The notes: generated by a model from the sequence alone, not told the origin. DNA of 64,000 nt from JADJOM01 sp963817435 (GCA_963817435.1 CAWFNY010000001.1:1798001-1862000), one strand, 5' to 3'; counted from the first letter of the stretch, positions 8,289-17,413 are shown. Made by a program: numbers and translations.

Positions 8289-10160
8289 TCACCTGCCCCA
8301 TTGGTCGGGCCCGGTGCGGGCCAGCACCGAATCCACCCGGGTGCGCAGGGCCTTTATGAGCGTGGCATACGCCGTGTCGGCGGCGAGATCGGGAGTCTCC
8401 TGATAGCGCCGGAGAATGCGCAGCTCCTCCTTGCCGCCAGCGTGCCGGATATACTGCGAGTCCCCAACCACCATGCTGCGGAGTACCTCGTTCTTCTGCG
8501 TCACGACCTCGAAGAAGAGCGGATCGCCGGCATCCGGCGCGGGCGTCCAGTAGCGCGCGAGCGATTGTCCCGGGAACCCCGCGGTCTGCCCCCGGCCCGT
8601 GATATCGAGCACGGTCGAAGGCAGGTCTCGCAGGCTCACCCGGTCGTTCACCACCACCCCCGCCGGCAGGCGACCCGGCAGCACCATCGCCAGCGGCACG
8701 GCCATCAGCGGCGCGTACAGGCTGTTGCCATGGGCGAAGAGACCGCGGTCGCCGAACTGCTCGCCATGATCCGCCGTGATGATCACGAGCGTGTTGTCGA
8801 GCCGGCCCTGCGCACGCAGGCTGTCGAGCAGCAGGTGGATCTGGGCATCCGTGAACGCGATGGATGCATCGTAGGCCTCCCGCTCCCGGCGGATTTCGGC
8901 GGGCGTGAATTCCTGCTTGTACAGCATTCGCGCGCCACGGATGCTCTCGTCGGTGTTGTAGAGCTTGCGCGGAGTGGGCGACGCGAAGCGCGCCTCGAAG
9001 TCGGCGGGCGGCAGGTATGGCTCATGCGCATCGTAAAAGTTCACGAAGGCAAAGAACGGCCGCGACGGATTGTCCTTGATCCAGCCCAGCAGGCTCTGCT
9101 TCAGGCTGGCGGCGTCTTTCCGGCCGAGAATGTCGTAGAAACCAAGCAGATGACGCACCTTGGGGCGGGTCGCGAAGTAGCGGCCGAGGGAGGAGTTCAG
9201 GATCAGTTCCCCGGGGGACGCCACGTAATCCTCGTAATGGATGAACCCGCGGTCCAGTCCGAACTCGTGACTGCAGAAATGCAGATTTGCGACGAAGCCG
9301 GCGGTGAGGTAGCCGCGCTGCCGCAGGGCCTCGGCGAGGGTGGGCCTGGCGCCGTCGAGCGGGGTCCGCAATCCGCCGGACAACTGATGCGGGAAGTACC
9401 CCGTGAACATCGACTCGTGGGAAGGCAGCGTCCACGAAGAGGCCGCCCACGCATGCGAGAAGCGCACCCCTCCGCGGGCGAATTTCGCAAGCTCGGGCGT
9501 CGTGGGGCGGTCGTAGCCGTCGGCGCTGATGTCCCAGTCGCGTACCGTGTCGAGCACCAGCAGGAGCACGTTCGGCGCATCGGGAGCGGCAGGGACGGTG
9601 GAGGCGATCGCCAGCCGCTCGGCACGCCGCGCCAGGACGTACTGGCCGCCGGCGAGGAGCGCAATCAGCAGCGGCAGCACCCACCGCCCGCGGCGGATGA
9701 CCCCAAGAAATGCAGCTCCACGGCTGGCGCACAGCCGGGAACCCTGAGTCGCAAGCCCCGCCGCCAGGATCACGGCAGCCCGGTGATCCAGCCGGTCGAA
9801 CACGAACAGCAGGGTGAGAAATCCGAGGAAGAGGAACCCGCCCACCGTCAGGCGGAGCGTGACCCACTGGGGCCGCACCAGCCGGAGCACCGCGAGCAGC
9901 AGGGCCGGCACAGCGAACCAGAGCAGGTCCATGGTCGGGGCCATCCAGACCACCATCGGTCCGAGCTTGGTGGACTGGTGCAGCACGAGACTCGCAAACC
10001 GGATATACCCGCCCTCGACCAGCCCGAAGGTCAGGGCAAGGACAAACCAGAGGGAGAGAATGGGGGCGGATACGCCATCGGACCACGACGGCGATTCGGG
10101 GGACCTGGAGACACTACGCACGAGAACCTCCGCAGCTTGAGGGAAACTGCATCGGTGCAT
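8289..10160 (-). CDS. Membrane-anchored alkaline-phosphatase-superfamily enzyme (sulfatase-like)
   Basis: 623 residues: several membrane helices in the first ~180, then an extracytoplasmic sulfatase/phosphoglycerol-transferase-type domain. PNVLLLVLD supplies the first metal aspartate (D204), and TADHGEQFGD followed by FAHG supplies the distal metal ligands. The nucleophile motif reads SSWTLPSHESMFTG, so Thr244 stands where type I sulfatases have the Cys or Ser that becomes formylglycine (CxPSR). A threonine nucleophile is known in LtaS-like phosphoglycerol transferases, so a phospho-transfer or phosphatase role on a glycan is at least as likely as sulfate removal. A hairpin covers the region just before the ATG, so the exact start is uncertain. 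Confidence 0.8.
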   Translation of the reverse strand: MHRCSFPQAAEVLVRSVSRSPESPSWSDGVSAPILSLWFVLALTFGLVEGGYIRFASLVLHQSTKLGPMVVWMAPTMDLLWFAVPALLLAVLRLVRPQWVTLRLTVGGFLFLGFLTLLFVFDRLDHRAAVILAAGLATQGSRLCASRGAAFLGVIRRGRWVLPLLIALLAGGQYVLARRAERLAIASTVPAAPDAPNVLLLVLDTVRDWDISADGYDRPTTPELAKFARGGVRFSHAWAASSWTLPSHESMFTGYFPHQLSGGLRTPLDGARPTLAEALRQRGYLTAGFVANLHFCSHEFGLDRGFIHYEDYVASPGELILNSSLGRYFATRPKVRHLLGFYDILGRKDAASLKQSLLGWIKDNPSRPFFAFVNFYDAHEPYLPPADFEARFASPTPRKLYNTDESIRGARMLYKQEFTPAEIRREREAYDASIAFTDAQIHLLLDSLRAQGRLDNTLVIITADHGEQFGDRGLFAHGNSLYAPLMAVPLAMVLPGRLPAGVVVNDRVSLRDLPSTVLDITGRGQTAGFPGQSLARYWTPAPDAGDPLFFEVVTQKNEVLRSMVVGDSQYIRHAGGKEELRILRRYQETPDLAADTAYATLIKALRTRVDSVLARTGPDQWGR

Positions 10161-10178
10161 CGAGGAGGCGATCCTCGA
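10160..10178 (-). promoter_or_regulatory. Hairpin abutting the start codon of the phosphatase-superfamily gene
   Basis: TCGAGGA (10160-10166) and TCCTCGA (10172-10178) form a perfect 7-bp stem with a 5-base loop, ending at the A of the ATG on the minus strand. A second imperfect hairpin (10188-10210) lies just upstream. Together they could limit ribosome access, or indicate a different true start. Confidence 0.3.
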
Positions 10179-10442
10179 ATGGACGACGGGAGCAGAAGTG
10201 ACTCTGCCCCCTCGTAAGGAAACGAACGGAGATCAGCGGGCGCAGCCGCCAGTCGGCAGGGCGGAATGCCAGATCTGACCAGCCAGAGATATAGCGCTCC
10301 GGCCCGTTCGGCAACCCACCAGGTGGCCCAGATGGGCCGCCGGGTGACACGCAATCCGGTGCTCGGGAAGCGAACACCTTCCGGCATCCATGAGTGACGC
10401 AAGACACGACGTGGCGCCGGCACCACAGGTCGGCCGCATCAG

Positions 10443-12233
10443 TCACCGTGGCCTGGGCTCGAGCACGGTGATCGTCTTGAACCAGGGGGGATTCCGTCCC
10501 CTGCCCTGGACCTCCTCGATCTTCCGGACGGCCACGTAGTTCGCCTCGAGGGCCGCCTTGATACCGCTCGAACGGGGCCAGAGCATGTAGTCGTAGGTGA
10601 ACTCGGGACTGTCATAGTCCCGCACCAGAATGCGGTTGTAGAACCGCGAGTTGATCCGGGCGAGCATGCCGCTGAAGTCGGCGGTGCCGGTGAAGCCCGC
10701 CTCACCGATCGGCGCGGCGTGGTCCTTCATCACGACGCCATTGCGGGCGTAGATCCAGCTGCCGTAGTCGAGCAGCACCCGGTCGGCCGGCTGCCCCGCG
10801 AATTCGCGCTCGATCTCCGCGGCGTATCGATGGGCGTCGTCAGGCAGGATCGGGGTCGGCACGCGAATGAGACCGAGGCCGCTCATGGCAAGGACCACGG
10901 CACAGAGCGCGGCGGCGGATCGGGCCCAGCTCAGCAGGGGGGCACCCGGGCGCGGCGCGGAGAGCGCCGGCCAGCTCATGCTGAGCGCCACGAGGAGCCA
11001 GATACCGCACAGCATCGAGCCTGGCCCCATGTGATTCAGCATCCAGGCGATCCCGCTGGTATAGGCCTCCACCGCGAGCAGGCCGAGCGCCGCCAGCCAG
11101 AGTCCCGTCCACCGGTCGAAGCGCTGCCAGTCGAGCACCACGAAGCCGCCCAGGAGGCCGGCCGCGAAATATTCCCACGCATCGAGGACGTGCTGCGCGC
11201 TCCGGAGCGGCGAGAGGGGATGGTGCCCCATCACCTCGAAGGTCCAGTAGAAGAAGTTGTGACCCCAGGCCAGATAGCAGGCGCCCACGGCCAGCGCCAC
11301 GCTCCCGAAGCTCAGGGCAGCGAAGAGGCCGAGCCGCGTCCATCCCAGCCGGCGCTCGAAGATCAGCAGGAAGAGCGAGTAGATCCCGGCCCACACGGCG
11401 AGGCTCTGCTTGGCGAGGAATCCGAAGCCCGGCAGCAGCGCCATCGGCAGGAGCAGCCAGGCATTTCCGGTGGCGACGAATTCCACCAGCAGGTAGTAGC
11501 CCAGCGCGCACAGGAGCAGCGACAGCGCGTCGTTATGCAGCAGGTGCGCGAAGGGACTGGTGACGGTGTTGCCCCCGATCAGGAAGAGCACGACGGCCCA
11601 CACCGCGCTCCACAGCAGTGGCTGGTCGAGCCGGGCTCCGCCGGTCGCGTGCGCCAGCACGCGGCGGCAGGCGAGCATCGCGAACAGCGCGGCGAGCGCG
11701 ACGTATCCGAGCTGGATGGCGCGGAAGGCCGGGATGGAGTCGGGCGCACCGACGACCCGGGCGATCGCCTGGGTCAGGATCTGGGACCCCGGCGTGTAGG
11801 TGAAGGACTCGATGTCGGCGGGGGCGCTGTAGATCGGATGCCCCAGCCGGAACTTCACGATGTCGCTGACGAAATCGCCTTCGGACCAGAGCAGGATGTC
11901 GGCGGGAAAGCGCACCGCGCTCTCGACCGAGTAGAGGTAGATCGCCAGCAGCAGCACGACGACCGTCGCGAGCACCACCAGCGCGAGCACGCCAGGCTCC
12001 GCCGCGCGCCGCCGCCATGCCAGGTAGGCGGCGACGGGCACGACGAACATCGCGGCCAGCGCCATGACGACCCTGGCGACGGCCTGCTCCTCGGCGACGG
12101 CCCCCGTGTGACCGCGGAGCAGCACCAGGAAGGCCGCCAGAGGGAGGGCGGCAAGCAGCGCCGCCGCGCCCGCGACGAGCTGGGTCCATCCGCGTGGAGT
12201 CCCCGGCAGGGGGGCAGATTCGGTCAGAGGCAT
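10443..12233 (-). CDS. GT39/PMT-like multi-pass membrane glycosyltransferase
   Basis: 596 residues with about ten or more hydrophobic helices. The first large extracytoplasmic loop has SEGDFVSDIV, in the place of the acidic D/E motif that polyprenyl-phosphate-sugar-dependent enzymes such as PMT and ArnT use for catalysis, and ends with a soluble C-terminal segment. The likely role is transfer of a sugar from a lipid-linked donor on the outer face of the inner membrane; the sugar and acceptor are unknown. It is flanked by spacers with hairpins (12298-12324 upstream), so it may have its own promoter. The start ATG at 12233 fits. A pure membrane scaffold or polymerase function cannot be excluded. 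Confidence 0.7.
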   Translation of the reverse strand: MPLTESAPLPGTPRGWTQLVAGAAALLAALPLAAFLVLLRGHTGAVAEEQAVARVVMALAAMFVVPVAAYLAWRRRAAEPGVLALVVLATVVVLLLAIYLYSVESAVRFPADILLWSEGDFVSDIVKFRLGHPIYSAPADIESFTYTPGSQILTQAIARVVGAPDSIPAFRAIQLGYVALAALFAMLACRRVLAHATGGARLDQPLLWSAVWAVVLFLIGGNTVTSPFAHLLHNDALSLLLCALGYYLLVEFVATGNAWLLLPMALLPGFGFLAKQSLAVWAGIYSLFLLIFERRLGWTRLGLFAALSFGSVALAVGACYLAWGHNFFYWTFEVMGHHPLSPLRSAQHVLDAWEYFAAGLLGGFVVLDWQRFDRWTGLWLAALGLLAVEAYTSGIAWMLNHMGPGSMLCGIWLLVALSMSWPALSAPRPGAPLLSWARSAAALCAVVLAMSGLGLIRVPTPILPDDAHRYAAEIEREFAGQPADRVLLDYGSWIYARNGVVMKDHAAPIGEAGFTGTADFSGMLARINSRFYNRILVRDYDSPEFTYDYMLWPRSSGIKAALEANYVAVRKIEEVQGRGRNPPWFKTITVLEPRPR

Positions 12234-12297
12234 GCGAGGTTGGCAAGCACAATTCGTACCCCGAAGGGGGTCTCAGCGCCCGGTCCGGACAGCATGC

Positions 12298-12324
12298 GCC
12301 CCGCGTCGGCGAGCGACGCGGGGC
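12298..12324 (-). terminator. Strong GC-rich hairpin after the small membrane gene pair
   Basis: GCCCCGCGTCG (12298-12308) pairs perfectly with 12314-12324 around a 5-base loop, 29 bases past the stop at 12353. There is no T-tract on the minus strand. Position and strength fit a terminator separating the small membrane pair from the GT39-like gene. Confidence 0.5.
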
Positions 12325-12352
12325 AGGCGCGATGCAGCAGGGCGGTGACCAG

Positions 12353-12661
12353 TTAGGAGGCGGGCCCGACCAGCTTGTTGTAGACGGTACCGATCAGTCG
12401 GCCGAGGCCGTAGCCGATGACGAAGGCGTAGATGAACCCGATGATGCTGCCGAGGAAGCTGACCGAGTAGCCGGGGAAGAACGCCCGCAGCAGGTTGAGG
12501 TGCCGGCCGACATCCTGCCCGCCCTGCATCAGCAGGACGTTGGTGGCGAGGAAGAGACCGCCACCCAGGAGCAGGCCGAAGGCGATGCCCCAGGCCCGGG
12601 CATTCAGCCGCAACATCAGTCGGCGCAGTTCGGTCTCTTCGTCAGTCATAGTGGCCGCCAT
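12353..12661 (-). CDS. Small two-helix membrane protein (paralogue B)
   Basis: 102 residues starting MAATMTDEETELRR. The ATG at 12661 was chosen because GAGGAG lies ten bases upstream. It has two hydrophobic segments, around residues 24-45 and 62-92, joined by a short loop with FFPGYSVS, then GSIIGFIYAFVIGYGLG. The same layout occurs in the gene immediately upstream (YFTGYSPTWPGAVIGF), so the two are tandem paralogues. The family function is unknown to me. Glycine-rich helices of this type often pack against each other, so a hetero-oligomer is plausible. It is separated from paralogue A by only 14 bases. Confidence 0.8.
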   Translation of the reverse strand: MAATMTDEETELRRLMLRLNARAWGIAFGLLLGGGLFLATNVLLMQGGQDVGRHLNLLRAFFPGYSVSFLGSIIGFIYAFVIGYGLGRLIGTVYNKLVGPAS

Positions 12662-12675
12662 GGTGCCGGGGCTCC

Positions 12676-13056
12676 TCAGATATGATCCAGAAAGTCGCTG
12701 GTCTCGTTCAGCTCGGAACGCGTCCTGATCAGGAACAGGGAAATCGCGATCACCACATTGCGGCAGAAGGCGACGAACCACCCGCCCACGAATCCGACGG
12801 CGCAGCCCCACGCGAAGCCGATCACTGCTCCGGGCCAGGTCGGCGAGTATCCCGTGAAGTAGGCGGCGAGGGGCCAGAGATTCACGTCCACCGCCGCGGG
12901 ACCGCGCAACAGGTAGATGGCGGTCATCAGGAAGATGCTGAGCCCCGTCGCCAGCCCGACGGCCATGCCGAGCGCGCGCTTGTGCAGCGGGGCAAACGCC
13001 AGCGCCACCGAGGGCGGAAGCGATTCCGGCTGGGAACTGCGGCGAACTGCGGTCAT
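12676..13056 (-). CDS. Small two-helix membrane protein (paralogue A)
   Basis: 126 residues starting MTAVRRSSQPESLPPSVAL, stop at 12676. A soluble N-terminus of about 28 residues precedes two hydrophobic segments (ALGMAVGLATGLSIFLMTAI and, after YFTGYSPTWPGAVIGF, a second glycine-rich stretch), then a polar tail ending SDFLDHI. It shares spacing and the GYS...G.xIGF core with the next gene. The start at 13056 is set by the length of the paralogue and lies downstream of the GT2 stop at 13155; the ribosome binding site is weak. I cannot name the family. The pair follows a GT2/deacetylase module on the same strand. Confidence 0.75.
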   Translation of the reverse strand: MTAVRRSSQPESLPPSVALAFAPLHKRALGMAVGLATGLSIFLMTAIYLLRGPAAVDVNLWPLAAYFTGYSPTWPGAVIGFAWGCAVGFVGGWFVAFCRNVVIAISLFLIRTRSELNETSDFLDHI

Positions 13057-13154
13057 CGGTCTCGCAAGTGAAAGGACAGCGCTGTCCGCATCAGGAGCGG
13101 AATATCGCCCTGCGGTACCGGGGCGGCAATCCGTCCGGCCACGTCCCCAGTGGC

Positions 13155-14294
13155 TCACGGGGTGCCGCCCCCGGAGCGCTCGGCCAGACGCGCCAGCCCG
13201 CGCGCACCCCAGGGGGTCCGCGCGGGCACCGGGGGCCAGCAGCTCACCCCTACCTCGTGAAACGCCTGCACCTCGGCGGCGGGCGTGAGCTCCCCGAACC
13301 AGTGATGCAGCAGCCAGCCCAGGGCCGCCGAGCACCCGTTGAGGAAGTAGTAGACGAGATGCAGCGGCAGCACACCGAGCGTGAAGAGGAGACCGCGCTG
13401 CCTGACAAAGAACCGGTACAGGTCCAGGTTGGTGAGCAGCACCGGGACGAGCAGCAGGCCCGCGATCGCGAGCCAGAGCGGGCCGAAGCGCAGCGCCAGC
13501 ATCGCACAGACCAGGGCCAGCCCCACCAGGGCGGTGTTGATCTTCTCCTGGAGCTTCAGGTTCAGCGCCTGCATGCTCCCGATCCGGCCCTCGTGCAGCA
13601 GCAGCCGCATCCAGGGGATGCCACGGTCCAGCAGGTCGGTGCGGAGCATCGAGTAGAGCGTCCAGCGCTTCAGATGCGAGCACTGGATCTCGGGCCGGAG
13701 CGCGATCCGTCCCCCCTGCGCCCGGAGCCGGTGCCCGAGTTCGATATCCTCGACCGACGGCCGGTCGTAGTGCCATTCATCGAACTTGCCGGCGTTCAGG
13801 AACGCGGCGCGGCGCACCGCGCCACAACCGGCCCAGAACGTCTCCGCCTCGCCCTCGTGCCGCTGATGATGGTAGTGGTGCAGCAGGTTGCGGTACTGGG
13901 TGACAAGTCCGGGCGCCGGCGGCTCAGCGTCGTAGGAGCCGAACGCGGCCGCGAGATCCCGCTCGATCGAGAACAACTCGGCAAACCGGCGCAAGGTGTC
14001 GGGATGGACGCAGACATCGGCGTCCACGAAGACCAGCACGTCTCCAAGGGCCGCCTCGACGCCGCGGTTGCGGCCATACGCCGGGCCGTGCGGCGGGCCG
14101 GGCAGCCGCACCACGGCGTCCGCCCATCGGGCCGCCACGGCGGCCGTGTCATCGGAACTGCCGTCATCGACCACGACGAGTTCCCAGTGCTCCCGCGGCA
14201 GGTCGCTCGCGGCAAGCGCGGCCAGCGCCTGCGGGAGCACCCGCGTGCCGTTGTAGGCCGGCACCACGACGGAAAGGAACGGTCGATCGGCCAT
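13155..14294 (-). CDS. GT2-family glycosyltransferase with C-terminal membrane helices
   Basis: 379 residues. FLSVVVPAYNG opens the GT-A domain, VVVDDGSSDDT is the nucleotide-binding aspartate motif, FVDADVCVHPD the DxD metal site, and SVEDIELGHRLR the catalytic ED. The tail after about residue 250 holds hydrophobic helices, as in membrane-associated GT2s. The start was placed at 14294 because GGAGG sits six bases upstream and the ATG shares TGATG with the stop of the deacetylase before it; a long upstream extension of low quality was rejected. Coupling to that deacetylase suggests that both act on the same sugar. Confidence 0.88.
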   Translation of the reverse strand: MADRPFLSVVVPAYNGTRVLPQALAALAASDLPREHWELVVVDDGSSDDTAAVAARWADAVVRLPGPPHGPAYGRNRGVEAALGDVLVFVDADVCVHPDTLRRFAELFSIERDLAAAFGSYDAEPPAPGLVTQYRNLLHHYHHQRHEGEAETFWAGCGAVRRAAFLNAGKFDEWHYDRPSVEDIELGHRLRAQGGRIALRPEIQCSHLKRWTLYSMLRTDLLDRGIPWMRLLLHEGRIGSMQALNLKLQEKINTALVGLALVCAMLALRFGPLWLAIAGLLLVPVLLTNLDLYRFFVRQRGLLFTLGVLPLHLVYYFLNGCSAALGWLLHHWFGELTPAAEVQAFHEVGVSCWPPVPARTPWGARGLARLAERSGGGTP

Positions 14295-15043
14295 CACCAT
14301 CCTCCAAGCACTCTCGCCAGCGCGCCCCGGACCCGGCGGGCCTGGGCGCGAAGCCATAGCGTACGATTGAATGGGGCACTGCCCCAGCCCTCCAGCCGGC
14401 CGGGGGCGCGCCAATAGAACATGTCGAGCCGCGGCAGCCGCACCGCATCCTCCGACCCACGGAGCGCCCGCAGCTCCGTCGTCACCGCCAGCCGGTACAG
14501 CGACCGCACCGCTTCCACCACACCCGCATCCAGATCGCCGTAGGGATATGCGAACTGGTCCGGCGCCCGCCCCGTCCGCTCCCGGATGGTCTCGAGCGCG
14601 CCGTGCAGTTCGTCGGCCCGGCCCGCCGCGGAGAGCCGCGTGAGGTGCGGGTGGGTGCGCGTATGCGCGCCGAGCGTCACTCCCCACTCCCTCAGGCGGC
14701 CCAGCCCCTCCCAGTCGAGCAGCGGCAGCGTCGGCACTCGCGCGTCCGGCCGCCCCCCCCAGGCATTGCTCCCCCCGACATGCCCCGCCACCACGAAGAC
14801 CGTGGCCGGCAGGGCGCGATCGCGAAGCAGCGGTGCGGCGATCGCGCCGAAGTTCGCGAACCCGTCGTCGAACGTCAGTGCCACCGCGTCCTGGCCCTCA
14901 GGCACCGCGAGCAGTTCGGCCAGCGGCACCACCCGCACCGCACCGGAAGCCAGCCACCGTACGTGGCCGCGGAACTCCTCCGGCGCCACCGAGATCGGCG
15001 AGCCGGACGGGTCGATCGAGTGGTAGGTCAGGATCGCGCGCAT
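14294..15043 (-). CDS. Polysaccharide deacetylase (NodB domain)
   Basis: About 249 residues. Motifs of the NodB/CE4 family are intact: ALTFDDG (catalytic and metal Asp), GAHTRTHPHL (the two metal histidines), and FAYPYGD. It should remove N- or O-acetyl groups from a polysaccharide or its lipid-linked precursor. No signal peptide is evident, so it may act in the cytoplasm or as part of a complex. The ATG at 15043 (MRAILTYHSID) is preferred over one nine codons upstream because deacetylases of this type start just before the YHS strand. It is translationally coupled to the downstream GT2. Confidence 0.88.
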   Translation of the reverse strand: MRAILTYHSIDPSGSPISVAPEEFRGHVRWLASGAVRVVPLAELLAVPEGQDAVALTFDDGFANFGAIAAPLLRDRALPATVFVVAGHVGGSNAWGGRPDARVPTLPLLDWEGLGRLREWGVTLGAHTRTHPHLTRLSAAGRADELHGALETIRERTGRAPDQFAYPYGDLDAGVVEAVRSLYRLAVTTELRALRGSEDAVRLPRLDMFYWRAPGRLEGWGSAPFNRTLWLRAQARRVRGALARVLGGW

Positions 15044-15096
15044 ACCCGCCTGGTCCGGGCGGCGCGGCAATAGACGCGCACGGCGGTGCGCGCCTA

Positions 15097-16071
15097 CTAC
15101 CGCGCCGCCAGCCTCGCCCGCTGATCCGCCACCACATCCGCGATGATCTGCGTCAGCGGCGTCCTCGGCCGGAATCCGATGGCCTTCTCCAGCTTCCGCA
15201 CGTCCGGCACCCGCCGCAGCATGTCCTCGAACCCCTCGGCGTAGGCCTCGGCGTAGGGGATCAGCTGGATCTCCGAGTGCGATCCCGCCGCGTCCCGGAC
15301 CAGCTCCGCCAGCCGGTGAATCGTCACTTCCTCGTCGTTGCCGATGTTGAAGACCTGCCCGATCGCGGCCGGGGTCGCGACCAGCCGGAGAATCGCCTCG
15401 ACGGCGTCCTGCACATGCCCGAAGCAGCGCGCCTGCGTGCCGGTGCCGTAGACCGTGATCGGTTCACCACTCAGCGCCTGGGCCGCGAAATTCGGCAGCA
15501 CCATGCCGTAGCGACCGGTCTGCCGGGGCCCGACCGTATTGAAGAAGCGGGCGACGATGACGGGCACCTTCTTTTCGCGCCAGTACGCGAGCGCGAGCCA
15601 CTCGTCCAGCGCCTTGGAGCAGGCATAGGCCCAGCGGGAGTGCGTGGTCGGGCCGAGGTGGAGGTCATCGTCCTCGTGGAAGGGGAACTTGGTGCTCTTG
15701 CCGTACACCTCGGAGGTGGACGCCACCAGCACCAGCTTGCCCTTCTTGGCCGCCGCCTCGAGCACGGTCTCGGTGGCGCCGACGTTGGTCTCGATCGTAT
15801 GCACCGGCTGCTCGACGATCAGGCGCACGCCCACCGCGGCCGCGAGGTGGACCGTGACGTCGCAGCGATCCACGCATTCCGAGACCAGCGGGACGTCGAG
15901 AGCGGAGCCGATCCGGTAGTCGAAGCCGGGGCTGCCCACGAGGTGCGCGATGTTGTCCATCGTGCCGGTGGAGAGGTCGTCGAGCACGAGTACCCGATCG
16001 CCCCGCGCAAGCAGCCGCTCGGCCAGATGCGATCCGATGAAACCCGCGCCACCCGTGATGAAGACCTTCAT
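15097..16071 (-). CDS. NAD-dependent nucleotide-sugar epimerase/dehydratase (extended SDR)
   Basis: 324 residues of an extended short-chain dehydrogenase. GGAGFIGSH near the N-terminus binds NAD, STSEVYGKS contains the active-site Ser/Thr region and YACSK (about residue 148) is the YxxxK catalytic pair. ARFFNTVGPRQTGRYG is typical of UDP-glucuronate decarboxylases and UDP-glucose 4-epimerases. The product is probably a UDP-sugar for the polymer, but the exact reaction cannot be fixed from sequence alone. Unlike the next three genes upstream on the same strand, its frame is clean. The start ATG at 16071 gives the standard MKVFITGG N-terminus. Confidence 0.88.
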   Translation of the reverse strand: MKVFITGGAGFIGSHLAERLLARGDRVLVLDDLSTGTMDNIAHLVGSPGFDYRIGSALDVPLVSECVDRCDVTVHLAAAVGVRLIVEQPVHTIETNVGATETVLEAAAKKGKLVLVASTSEVYGKSTKFPFHEDDDLHLGPTTHSRWAYACSKALDEWLALAYWREKKVPVIVARFFNTVGPRQTGRYGMVLPNFAAQALSGEPITVYGTGTQARCFGHVQDAVEAILRLVATPAAIGQVFNIGNDEEVTIHRLAELVRDAAGSHSEIQLIPYAEAYAEGFEDMLRRVPDVRKLEKAIGFRPRTPLTQIIADVVADQRARLAAR

Positions 16072-16116
16072 GGGACCATCCTCAGTGAGAAGCCAACTGC
16101 CAGCCGTTCCCGACCA

Positions 16117-17413
16117 TCACCCCGCCTGCAGCGCGCCCGCCGCCGTCGGCTTCGGTTCGAGCTTGCCCAGGACGCCGCTGTCGCCCTTCCGCTCCGCCGC
16201 CCGGCGCACGATGTCCCAGGTAGCGAGGCACCACCGCCCGTTCGGTCCAGTGCACCAGGAAGCCGCGGTAGCCCGCGCGCGCCAGCGCCTGGCGTGCTTC
16301 CGGTTCCTCCTGCAGCCGCCGGATGGTGACGGCGAGCTCCTCCCGAGTGGAGAAGAGCTCCGCCCCGCCCGAGGCCGCGACGATCTCCGGAAACGGCCCG
16401 ATCCGTCGGGCGATGACCGGCGTCCCCTGCTTGAACGCCTCGATCAGGATGATGCCGAAGGTCTCGAAGCAGACCGAGGGCACCACCAGCGCGATCGCGT
16501 GTTCGTAGTACCGCCGCAGTTCCTCCGGCGCCACTCGCCCGAGGAAGCGCACATTCTCCATCCCCGCGGCCTCGGCCTTGCAGCGTCTCGGCATACTCGC
16601 CGTCGCCCGCGATCACCAGGTCGGCGGCGGAGTAGTCCCGGAAGACGGGGATCACGTCGTCCAGTCCCTTGATCTTCTCCAGCCGGCCAACGAACAGGAA
16701 ATACGGCCTCGGGTGCGGCGACGCCCCGCCGACCTGCGCGCCTCCCGTCCTCGGGATCCGGCAGGAAGTAGGGCAGCACCTCCATCTCCCTCGGAAAGCC
16801 GAACTCGCTGGTGCTTCTGCGCGGCTGAACTCACTCATCGCGATGAACGCGTCGACGTGGTGCAGCTCCCGCTCCAGCAAGCCGGTACAGCGCCAGAGCT
16901 GCGGCGGCCGGCGATAGACGAGCTGGCATCTCAGGCACTCGCGGCCGGTGCAGACCTCCCGGCCGTGCCGCCACAGCACGTGCGTGGGGCAGACGAGCCA
17001 GTGCTCGTGGGCCATGTACAGCTTGAGCCCGGCCCATACGCCAGCAATCCCCGGCCCGCCGACCAGCGAGACGTTGTGAAAGTTGATGACGTCGAACTTT
17101 CCCTCGTCCAGGATCCGCGCGATCCGTCGCGCCGTTGACCACCGGACGGCCGAGCTGCTGCGTCAGGAACGGGGAGAGGATCCCGAGCGCCGCTCCGGAG
17201 CCGGACCACCTCGAGCCCCTCCGGCTCGGGCTGCGGCGCCGGCTCCGCGCCCTTGTGCAGCACGTTGTAGGCATCGACATCGTGGATCACCGTGACGCGG
17301 TGCCCCGCCTTCACCAGCGCCACGGGCCAGCCGCTGGATCGCCGATCCCGTCGCCGCCGAAGTTGTACGGCGGGTAGAAGGTCGTCACGAACGCAGAACC
17401 GCAGCCCGCTCAC
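16117..17413 (-). CDS. GT4-family glycosyltransferase, frame broken by several insertions
   Basis: No single frame covers it, but joining three frames gives a full GT4 of about 430 residues: FVTTFYPPYNFGGDG, LVKAGHRVTVIHDVDAYN, MAHEHWLVCPTHVLW, a cysteine-rich insert (CTGRECLRC), YFLFVGRLEKIKGLD, LVIAGDGEY, and PSVCFETFGIILIEAFKQG with the EX7E donor motif. Breaks near 16185, 16580, 16820 (two), 17130, 17197, 17330, 17345 and 17395 are each repaired by removing one base. The start GTG at 17413 overlaps the TGA of the next GT4 upstream (GTGA), and the stop is at 16117. The intact protein motifs suggest a live gene with sequence errors. It would add a sugar to the growing lipid-linked repeat. 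Confidence 0.75.

Noticed and set aside
13156..14687. N-terminal extension of the GT2 gene upstream of 14294
   Set aside because: The extension overlaps the deacetylase gene, has Gly/Arg/Ala-rich noise composition, and the ATG at 14294 has GGAGG at ideal spacing.
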